Part shown: piece by piece, positions 1-5,753 of the stretch
Layout of the letters: each line of letters opens with the position of its first letter
Numbering within the stretch: the stretch's first letter is position 1
Source: an uncultured Mycoplasma sp.
GTDB lineage: Bacteria > Bacillota_I > Bacilli_A > Mycoplasmatales > Metamycoplasmataceae
Direction: 5' to 3'
NCBI GenBank assembly: GCA_947041065.1
Contig: CAMRCV010000037.1
Span: 1 to 5,753, forward strand
Length of the DNA stretch: 5,753 nt
Translations under genes and position numbers: made by a program
The notes under the pieces: model-generated
The model's input: the letters and a program-made list of their open reading frames with translations, nothing else
Told to the model about the DNA's origin: nothing
Database searches by the model: none

Positions 1-1
1 T

Positions 2-169
2 TCTATTTTAGGTGGTAAAATAAGTAAAATGAGCATACCAGTTAAAGCTGGTAGAAGTGCTTCTTCATTAGTTGTTGCTGCAGCAAATTTGTTAATTTCT
101 AAGCAAAGTGGAATTGATGTTTTAAAACTTATTGAGGAAAGGAGTATGGCTGATGGGAAACTTAAGTAG
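2..169 (+). CDS. hprK: HPr kinase/phosphorylase, C-terminal end (partial)
   Basis: This is the last 55 codons of a gene that begins before the window; the frame is open from base 2 to a TAG at 167-169. The peptide runs ILGGKISKMSIPVKAGR followed by an amphipathic helix, which matches the C-terminal end of HprK (family pattern ILG..I.K..IPVRPGRN.a.iiE.A). HprK is the cytoplasmic bifunctional enzyme that phosphorylates and dephosphorylates Ser46 of the phosphotransferase carrier HPr in Firmicutes and mollicutes, linking sugar uptake to metabolism. The Walker A loop and the catalytic signature lie upstream of the window and cannot be checked. The final 17 nt overlap the start of lgt, and the hprK-lgt neighbourhood is a well known arrangement, which supports the call. 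Confidence 0.85.
   Translation, partial: SILGGKISKMSIPVKAGRSASSLVVAAANLLISKQSGIDVLKLIEERSMADGKLK
138..144 (+). promoter_or_regulatory. Ribosome binding site of lgt
   Basis: AAAGGAG lies inside the end of hprK, 8 nt before the ATG at 153. It is the best Shine-Dalgarno match in the window. It decides the lgt start at 153 rather than the in-frame ATG at codon 18 of that frame. Confidence 0.7.
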
Positions 170-1064
170 AATTTCAGATGTCGGTTATGTTCAAGGTGTT
201 TCTATGAACAGCCTTATTCCTTTATACCCGTTTTGTATCATTATCGGTATTTTGATTTCGATTATTACAGTTGCTTATTTTTGAAGAAAAGAAAATTACC
301 CAATAGAATTACTTTTAAAAATCATCATCATCACTATTCCTTCATCAATTTTTGGTGCAAGATTATTTTATATATTTGAAAGATTAATTTATAATCCAAG
401 TGATCCTTTTCCAGGTTCTGCTTGATATGCTGTTTGAGAAGGTGGTTTATCTATCCAAGGTGGGGTAGTAGTACCAACAATACTCAACCTTTTATTTATA
501 AGAAGACACAAAGATGTTTTGGATATTAGAAAAACTTTCGGAATTATCCTTCCAACTGTTCTTGTTGGTCAAGCAATTGGTAGATGAGGAAACTTTGCTA
601 ATCATGAAGTTTACGGAAAAATTGTCCAAGAATGAGAAGTTTCTTGATTAGGACCGTTTATTTCTTCACACATGTTTATTGCAGGAGAAGCAGGTGGAAC
701 CCCTGAATTTAGAGCTCCATTATTTTTATATGAATCAATTGCATCGCTTATTGGTTATGTTTTAATAGTTTGAGTTATTTTAAATCTAGGTTTAACTAAA
801 CCAGGAACACCAGGAGCTTTATACTTAATTTGATATGGACTTACCAGAGTATCAATGGAACCTCTTCGTGAAGAATCTTATGCTTACTATACAGTTCTTT
901 CTGTTTTATCTATTATTTTAGGGTTATTATTAACTTTATATTTCTATAAAAAATCATTTAAATTATACAATATTGAAATTATTGGAAAAACAAGAAGATA
1001 TATATTAAAAACACAACAAAAGGCTCAATTAGTTGCGGTTGGTAAGAAGTGAATCAATGAATAA
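153..1064 (+). CDS. lgt: Prolipoprotein diacylglyceryl transferase Lgt
   Basis: Lgt moves diacylglycerol from phosphatidylglycerol onto the lipobox Cys of prolipoproteins, the first step of lipoprotein maturation at the membrane; mycoplasmas are rich in surface lipoproteins. The 303-aa product carries the Lgt signature GRWGNFANHEVYG at residues 143-155, giving R144, N147, E152 and G155 for E. coli R143, N146, E151 and G154. The second motif YGLTRVSMEPLRE holds R232 and E236, and Y25 fits E. coli Tyr26. The E. coli His103 position is Gln102 in EGGLSIQGG. Hydrophobic segments at about 20-44, 53-77, 98-120, 130-150, 190-215, 220-235 and 245-270 suit a seven-helix membrane protein. Nine TGA codons encode Trp. 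The start is set by AAAGGAG at 138-144. The gene overlaps hprK by 17 nt and trxB by 8 nt, which implies translational coupling. The basic C-terminal tail of about 30 residues lies after the last helix. Confidence 0.95.
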
Positions 1065-1983
1065 TGATGAATCAAATGTTTATGATTTAATTGTTATTGG
1101 TGCTGGTCCAGGTGGACTAAATTGTTCTCTTTATGCTGCAAGAGCAAATATGAAAGTCTTAGTCGTTGAAAAAGGCGCTCCTGGCGGTAAAATGACGACT
1201 ACATTTAAGGTTGACAATTGAATTGGTGATGAAACTATTGTTGGTGCAAAACTCGCTTTGAGGATGTTAAAACATACAAAAGAAGCCGGTGTAGAGCACA
1301 AATATGGCAATGTTATCAAAATAGAATCAAAATCAAACTTTGATAAAGAAGTTATTTTGGACAATAACACCATTTTAAAGTCCAAAGCAGTCGTTATTGC
1401 TACTGGAATGATAAATAGAATTCCTGAAGATGTACAAGGCATTAGAGAGTACGAAAACAAAGGTGTTTCTTATTGTGTTATTTGTGATGGTCCTTTTAAT
1501 AAAGGAAAACCTGCAGCAATTATCGGTGGAGGTAATAGTGCTATTGAAGAGGCTATTTATTTATCATCATTAGCTAGCGAAGTGAATATTTTTATAAAAG
1601 ATGATAAGTCTATTGCTGAAAAAGTGATTTTAGAAAGTGCTAATAGAATTCCAAACATTAAATTTCATTACAACTCGAACGTTATCAAATTAAGTGGAAC
1701 ACCAAATTTAGAAGAAATTACAGTTAAAACAGACGGCAAAGAAAGCGAAATTAAAATAAATGCTTTATTCCCATATATAGGATTTTTACCAGTAGCATCT
1801 TTTGCTTCTCACCTTGATATTTTCAATTCTCAAGGTTTTATAATAACTGATGAAAACATGGAAACTCAAGAAAAAGGAATATACGCCATTGGTGACATTA
1901 GAGAAAAAAACATTAGACAAATAATTACTGCTGCATCAGATGGCGCAATAGCCGGTAAAGTAATAGGAAATAAAATTAAATAA
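1057..1983 (+). CDS. trxB: Thioredoxin reductase (TrxB-type flavoprotein)
   Basis: This 308-aa protein has the length and motif order of low-molecular-weight thioredoxin reductase, a cytoplasmic FAD enzyme that reduces thioredoxin. The FAD dinucleotide motif GAGPGG is at 15-20, the redox-active pair Cys140-Val-Ile-Cys143 followed by DG at 144-145, the pyridine-nucleotide Rossmann motif GGGNSAIEEA at 157-166, and the C-terminal FAD motif GIYAIGDIREK..RQ around 275-290 with G279 and D280. The usual NADPH 2'-phosphate motif HRRxxxR is replaced by IKDxxxI at 180-186, so coenzyme preference is in doubt. The ATG at 1057 is chosen because it places the first FAD strand about ten residues in; only a weak purine stretch (AAGAAG, 1044-1049) precedes it. 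It overlaps lgt by 8 nt. One TGA (1219-1221) encodes Trp. Thioredoxin reductase is confident from the CxxC and both FAD motifs; the electron donor is not. Confidence 0.92.
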
Positions 1984-2081
1984 AATTAATACTAATAACT
2001 AATTTTAATTTATAATTAGAAGATATTTATCAACATTTTGCTATTAAGCATAATCTTGATATCATTAAAAGGATGGATGAT
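1984..2081 (+). promoter_or_regulatory. Spacer with possible promoter for the FtsZ-like gene
   Basis: This AT-rich spacer holds a TATAAT at 2011-2016, a perfect match to the mycoplasma -10 box, about 65 nt before the next start codon. No clear -35 is seen, which is common in mycoplasmas. A 6-bp inverted repeat (CTAATT 1999-2004 with AATTAG 2014-2019) overlaps it but is all A/T except the end pair and lacks a T run, so I do not call it a terminator. The gene could equally be read through from trxB. Confidence 0.35.
2069..2073 (+). promoter_or_regulatory. Ribosome binding site choosing the ATG at 2082
   Basis: AAGGA sits 8 nt before the ATG at 2082, but it directly touches the earlier in-frame ATG at 2073, which leaves no spacing for that one. 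The spacing favours 2082, shortening the protein by three residues (Met-Asp-Asp). Confidence 0.55.
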
Positions 2082-3203
2082 ATGTTTAACAAAAAAGAAG
2101 TAAAAAATGTCAAAAAAGATTACGTTGCAAATACGGTGATCATATATTTTTCGGATACTGAATTAGGTAATTTCGAATCTATTCATAAATCAATTAGAGC
2201 GAATACAAAATTTTTTAAAATCGGAATGGACAAAAATTTTGTTGATAAATCAGGTATTAAAAATAAATTTGAAGAAACTTTCTTATCATGAGCTTCACCA
2301 AAAGAAGATGAAAAAATTATGCCTGCCCCAACATTTTTCCAAAATAACATTGAAGAAATTAAAGGTATTTTAGCAAATGCCGATTTAGCAGTTATTTTGT
2401 ATAAATCACAAGATGCATTTATGCTTTCATATGTTATTGAATTAGCTTATATATTAAATAGTTATGATGTATTCTCTTTCCACTGTATAGTTGAAAACTT
2501 TATTACTAGTAATTCTGAAGATAAAATTTACAATAGATTGAAAAAAGAGGCTTTGAAATTTTCACAACCTTTTATCCCAATTGCTGAATCAACAATTATT
2601 GAAGCTTATGAAGAAGCCAACTTAGTTAATAGAAAACACTTTATTTCAAGATTTGTTTTAGATTTAATTGAATCATTTGTAGTGCCATTTGTAGAACCAG
2701 ATTTAAACCCCAACCATTTCTCATTGATTAAATCTCTGTTTTATGCTGATAAGAAAAATTTTGCAAACAACATTATTCCAACTATTGGAATTTCAAGCTC
2801 AAAAATTGACTGATTAGATCTATCAATTGTTCAAGCTTTATCAAACCCAATTTTCCATGGTTCATTCGAAGCTTCAAAAACTTTTATAGTAACAATTAAA
2901 ACACCTTATATAACTAAAAAAATGATTGATAGAATTAAATATATCTTGACATCAATTATTGGTGAAGATAAAGAATTTATCATTTGTAAATATATTGGTG
3001 AATTTGATATTGATGTATATAGTCAAATTACTATTTTAGCTTTAAATGTAGATGAATCAAAAATGATTAAAGAATCTGAAGAAATCGAAGCTCACATTAA
3101 AAAGATCTTAGTAGAAGTTCAAGAGTCTAAAAAATTATTCCGTGATGAAGCAACTAGAACAATAATTTTAGAAAATCCTCAAGAAAAAATTAAACAAAAA
3201 TAA
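2082..3203 (+). CDS. Degenerate FtsZ-like protein, probably without GTPase activity
   Basis: This 373-aa cytoplasmic protein has no signal peptide or membrane segment and reads through TGA at residues 70 and 244 as Trp. It carries no intact motif but tracks FtsZ from end to end. A first beta strand (NTVIIYF, 17-23) is followed by a loop and helix. ANADLAVIL at 98-106 fits the FtsZ strand before the glycine loop, and FIPIAESTIIEAYEEANLV at 164-182 fits the IPND.LL..F..AN.VL stretch leading into the core helix. IVQALSNPIFHGSFEASKTF at 249-268 fits AI.SPLL..SI.GAKG.L and the C-terminal domain, and a strand at 315-321 ends that domain. The GGGTGTG loop is absent (YKSQDAFMLSY, 107-117), as are the T7 aspartates (LNPNHFS, 208-214). 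The tail after about 323 is charged, helical and ends in Lys, without the usual FtsZ C-terminal peptide. Homology is inferred by eye. A polymer-modulating or scaffold role in division or shape is speculation. The alternative is an unrelated lineage-specific protein. Confidence 0.65.
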
Positions 3204-3214
3204 TTTTATAAAAT

Positions 3215-3244
3215 AAAAATCTCTTTTAATTAGAGATTTTTTTT
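3215..3244 (+). terminator. Hairpin terminator between convergent genes
   Basis: AAAAATCTCT (3215-3224) pairs perfectly with AGAGATTTTT (3232-3241) around the 7-nt loop TTTAATT, giving a 10-bp stem followed by more T residues to 3244. It starts 12 nt after the stop of the FtsZ-like gene and reads as a Rho-independent terminator. Because the flanks are A-rich on the left and T-rich on the right, the same hairpin also works on the minus strand and may end topA transcripts about 80 nt past their stop codon. Confidence 0.8.
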
Positions 3245-3323
3245 GTGATAATTTGACAATAATTTCATACTTTCAATTACGATAATCATTTATGAAAGCA
3301 AAGGAATATATAAAAAAACAATA

Positions 3324-5153
3324 TTAATTAAGTTTTTTTAAGAAAGCAAATCTTTTTTTAGCTTTAGGATTTTTAGTGAATTTACATTCTGGAAAATTAT
3401 TACATCCAATAAATTCTTCGCCTTTTCTTGAATTTTTGAAAATTAATTGACCTTTATCTTCAGGACAAATTTCACCAACCAACTTCGGTATTAAGATAGT
3501 TTTCTCTAAAGTTAGCTCTGCACTCTTATAAGATTCATTAAATCTATTTCAAAATTGTTCCATAGTAAATTTGTAATCCAACTCACCTTCAGCTATTAAA
3601 TCAAGGTCTGCCTCAACACGTGCTGTATAACCTTCAGTAATTTCATTTGGAAACCCTTCAATTAATTTGATAATAACTTGTTCTCCAAATTCGGTAGCCT
3701 TAAGTGCTTTTCCTTCTTTTTCTACAAATTGACGATCAACTATTTTGCTAATTGTTGCAGCAAAGGTAGAAGGTCTACCAACTTTTATTTCATCAAGCTT
3801 TTGAATAAGTGATCCATCATTATATCTAGCTGGTGGTTTTGTTTCGTTTGCTATATTGATGTATTCTTTAACATCAATCATTTGTCCCTTTTCATATTTC
3901 GGTAATTCTTTTGAATTTTCATAACCCTTAAGTTTTAAATATCCATCAAAAATAACTTTTGAAGATGATAATTTAAAGAAATGTCCAGAGTTCTGAAGGT
4001 TGTATCTTAAAATCTCTCTTTTAGGCACAGTCATGATTGCTTGCATTGTTGTGTAGTAAATTAAAGCATATATTTTATTTTCTGCAGATGATAAAGAATA
4101 CTTCGCGCTAGCTTTTTGTGGAGTTAAGCCAATATCAGTTGGTCTAATTGCCTCATGGGCATCTTGGTCTCCCGCAATCCCTTTAATTGTTTTAGAAACA
4201 TACTCTGGTCCAAACACTTTTTTGATATATGATTGAGCACCTATTAAGAATGGAAGTGATAATCTTGTTGAATCAGTACGTGGATAGGAAATAAGACCAC
4301 CATCTCCAAAACCTTCATACAACCTTTGTAAGGCTGATTGAGTGGCTTTAGATGACATATCTGCTTTCCTATATAGAATAGCTTGCTTTAAAGGTGTTAT
4401 ACTAGCATCATTTTTGACTGTTGTGGTAATTTCTACAACTTCTAAAGGACCCTTTAATGAATTGTAAATTTCTTCTATTTGTTCAGGGATAATTCATTTC
4501 TTATCAATATCCTTGTTTTCAGGATTAAAATATGAAGCAGTAATTTCTTCGTTAATAACAGCGTCAATTAAATGGTACTTAAAAGGAACAAATACTTTGA
4601 TTTCATTTTCACGATCAACCACTAACTTTAATGCAATTGATTGCACTCTACCAGCAGTTGGTGAAATTGGATAGTTAGATAGTTTTGTTTTAATTAAGTT
4701 TGTTAATTTGAAACCAATAATTCGATCAAGCATTCTTCTTGCTTTTTGAGCTTTAACTAAATCTTCATCAATAACACTTGGATTAGCAATCGCATTTAAA
4801 ACAGCTTCTTTAGTAATCTCGTTATATCTAATTCTTTTGTACTTATCTTTGATGTCTAAAAACTGAACTAAGTTATCTCCAATAGCTTCACCTTCACGAT
4901 CTAAATCGGTTGCTATATAAACAATTTTTGCTTTTTTAGCATGTTTTTTTAATCTTTCAACAACATCTTTTTTTGATGGTTCAATTAAATATTTTGGTTC
5001 TCAATTTTCAAAATCGATTCCTAATCTTCCTTCTCCTGAAGTTGACATTTTAACAATGTGACCAACAGAAGCTAAAACTTCATAATCATCCCCAAGATAT
5101 TTTTTTATTGTCTTTTCTTTGTTGGGTGACTCCACTATAACTAAATAATTCAT
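3324..5153 (-). CDS. topA: DNA topoisomerase I (type IA)
   Basis: TopA relaxes negative supercoils by cutting one strand through a 5'-phosphotyrosine link. The 609-aa product begins [16 protein letters not shown], the Toprim start, and the ATG at 5151-5153 is fixed by this. The metal-binding acidic triad is in [11 protein letters not shown] (D83, D85, E87). [14 protein letters not shown] and [19 protein letters not shown] follow, with the active-site Tyr290 in [10 protein letters not shown], then AHEAIRPTD and [11 protein letters not shown]. The active site reads YPRTDS, where bacterial TopA commonly has YMRTDS and topoisomerase III has YPRTD; the overall layout is TopA. The C-terminus has only one zinc-ribbon-like unit (C563, C584, C590) with Asp566 in place of the second Cys, and is shorter than the multi-ribbon E. 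coli enzyme. TGA codons at residues 51, 220 and 535 encode Trp. No Shine-Dalgarno precedes the start. It lies 42 nt downstream of the yebC-like gene, in the same frame. Confidence 0.96.
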
Positions 5154-5160
5154 ATTAATA

Positions 5161-5189
5161 AATATACCATAAAAAAATATATAAGCAAA
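5161..5189 (-). promoter_or_regulatory. Possible promoter giving a leaderless topA transcript
   Basis: On the minus strand TTTGCT (5184-5189) and TATATT (5161-5166) are separated by 17 nt and resemble -35 and -10 boxes. Seven nt separate the -10 from the topA ATG, so transcription would begin at or next to the start codon, which fits the absence of any ribosome binding site. AT-rich sequence makes chance matches common. Confidence 0.3.
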
Positions 5190-5195
5190 GCAAGT

Positions 5196-5753
5196 TTATT
5201 CTAAAATTGATAAATCGACATTATGAAAGACATCTTGAATATCTTCATTGTCTTCAAATCTTTCAAGTGTTGCTACAAATTGCTCTGTGTCTTCTTTTGA
5301 AAGTTTTATTTTTTCATGAGAAATATATGTCACTTCAGCGGTTTCAAAATTTTCAATTCCATTTTTTTCCAATGTTTCTTTTACATTATTTAAATTAGCG
5401 GGTTGTGTATATATTGTTAAATATCCGTCTTCAGTTTCCACATCAGATGCCCCTGCTTCAATTGCTAACATCGTTAAATCATCTTCATCTTTATCTGTAA
5501 GATCTAATTCTAAAATTCCGTTTCTTTCAAAGTTATAAGGAATAGAACCTGCTTTACCGATTGAACCATTTGCTTTTTTAAATAAAAATTGTACTTCTGA
5601 TGATACACGGTTGTAATTATCTGATAAACAAATTACCAACAAAATTATTCCATGTCTAAGATTTCCTGAATATATTATTTCTTTAAAGTTTGCCCCTGCA
5701 GAACCTGTTCCTGAACCTTTTTCGATAGCCTTTTCAATATTTGCTTTTGGCAT
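5196..5753 (-). CDS. YebC/TACO1-family protein (5' end beyond the window)
   Basis: The visible 185 residues start at an internal Met: MPKANIEKAIEKGSGTG matches the MPKDNIERAIKKGTG segment found about 50-80 residues into YebC proteins, so the N-terminal part with GHSKW and KIFTKLIREI lies outside. Further matches are FKEIIYSG, LSDNYNRVSSEV (family LTDNRNRTAAEV), NGSIGKAGSIPYNFERNG (family GG.LG..GSV.Y.F.RKG), then the acidic C-terminal domain with AIEAGASDVETEDGYLTIYT. YebC proteins were long annotated as transcriptional regulators (PmpR-like); bacterial YebC and mitochondrial TACO1 are now linked to translation, notably at polyproline stretches. They act in the cytoplasm. The GPxG loop usual after YEGY is missing here. 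No terminator is visible before topA, so the two genes may form an operon. The YebC family call is firm; the cellular role is not. Confidence 0.9.
   Translation of the reverse strand: MPKANIEKAIEKGSGTGSAGANFKEIIYSGNLRHGIILLVICLSDNYNRVSSEVQFLFKKANGSIGKAGSIPYNFERNGILELDLTDKDEDDLTMLAIEAGASDVETEDGYLTIYTQPANLNNVKETLEKNGIENFETAEVTYISHEKIKLSKEDTEQFVATLERFEDNEDIQDVFHNVDLSILE

Noticed and set aside
1033..1056. Earlier TTG start for trxB at 1033
   Set aside because: It lies deep in lgt, adds eight residues not expected before the FAD strand, and has no ribosome binding site; the ATG at 1057 fits better.
1131..1460. Minus-strand reading frame opposite trxB
   Set aside because: It is antisense to conserved TrxB sequence and resembles no family; shadow of the real gene.
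2082..3203. Three separate small genes broken at 2289-2291 and 2811-2813
   Set aside because: Both breaks are TGA codons in one continuous frame; in a genome where Lgt and TopA need TGA as Trp, this is one gene.
3292..3327. Eleven-codon mini-gene [11 protein letters not shown]
   Set aside because: No ribosome binding site, Lys-rich as expected from AT-rich spacer, and it overlaps the topA stop codon; chance is the simpler explanation.
3324..5153. topA looks frameshifted or degraded, with fragments at 3549-4358 and 4494-4733
   Set aside because: The interruptions are TGA codons in the same frame, read as Trp; all TopA motifs are present in order.
5207..5398. Plus-strand reading frame opposite the YebC-family gene
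   Set aside because: Antisense to conserved coding sequence, with low-complexity Leu/Phe/His composition.
5751..5753. The ATG at the window edge as the true YebC-family start
   Set aside because: It aligns with an internal Met about 50-60 residues into the family, so the gene continues beyond the window.
1..5753. CRISPR arrays, insertion sequences, tRNA or rRNA genes
   Set aside because: No spaced direct repeats, transposase motifs, terminal inverted repeats, or cloverleaf or rRNA-like sequence were seen on either strand.

Overview
The window comes from an AT-rich mollicute of the Mycoplasma type (family not determined further). Every multi-exon-looking break in the long reading frames is a TGA sitting where a conserved Trp is expected: nine in lgt, one in trxB, two in the 2082 gene and three in topA. 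Genetic code 4 therefore applies, and no frameshift or pseudogene has to be invoked. Standard-code gene calling would shatter lgt, topA and the 2082 gene into fragments.

Left, plus strand (2-1983): a tightly packed cassette of hprK (3' end only), lgt and trxB. hprK and lgt overlap by 17 nt and lgt and trxB by 8 nt, so they are probably co-transcribed and translationally coupled. They cover HPr Ser46 kinase/phosphorylase, prolipoprotein diacylglyceryl transferase and thioredoxin reductase. This order is familiar from Firmicutes and mycoplasmas.

Centre, plus strand (2082-3203): after a 98-nt spacer with a possible promoter lies a 373-aa protein that a plain annotation would call hypothetical. 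Read along its length it follows the FtsZ/tubulin-like GTPase fold, from the N-terminal strand to the C-terminal domain, but the GTP-binding glycine loop and the catalytic T7 aspartates are gone. I read it as a degenerate, probably non-GTPase FtsZ homologue. This is the most interesting item in the window. A strong hairpin terminator follows it.

Right, minus strand (3324-5753): topA (DNA topoisomerase I, complete) and, upstream of it, a YebC/TACO1-family gene whose 5' end lies beyond the window. They converge on the 2082 gene at the terminator. topA may also have its own promoter placed for a leaderless transcript.

Secondary oddities in otherwise ordinary genes: TrxB lacks the NADPH-specificity motif HRRxxxR, TopA's zinc ribbon has lost one Cys, Lgt has Gln where E. 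coli has His103, and YebC has lost its conserved glycine-rich GPxG loop.
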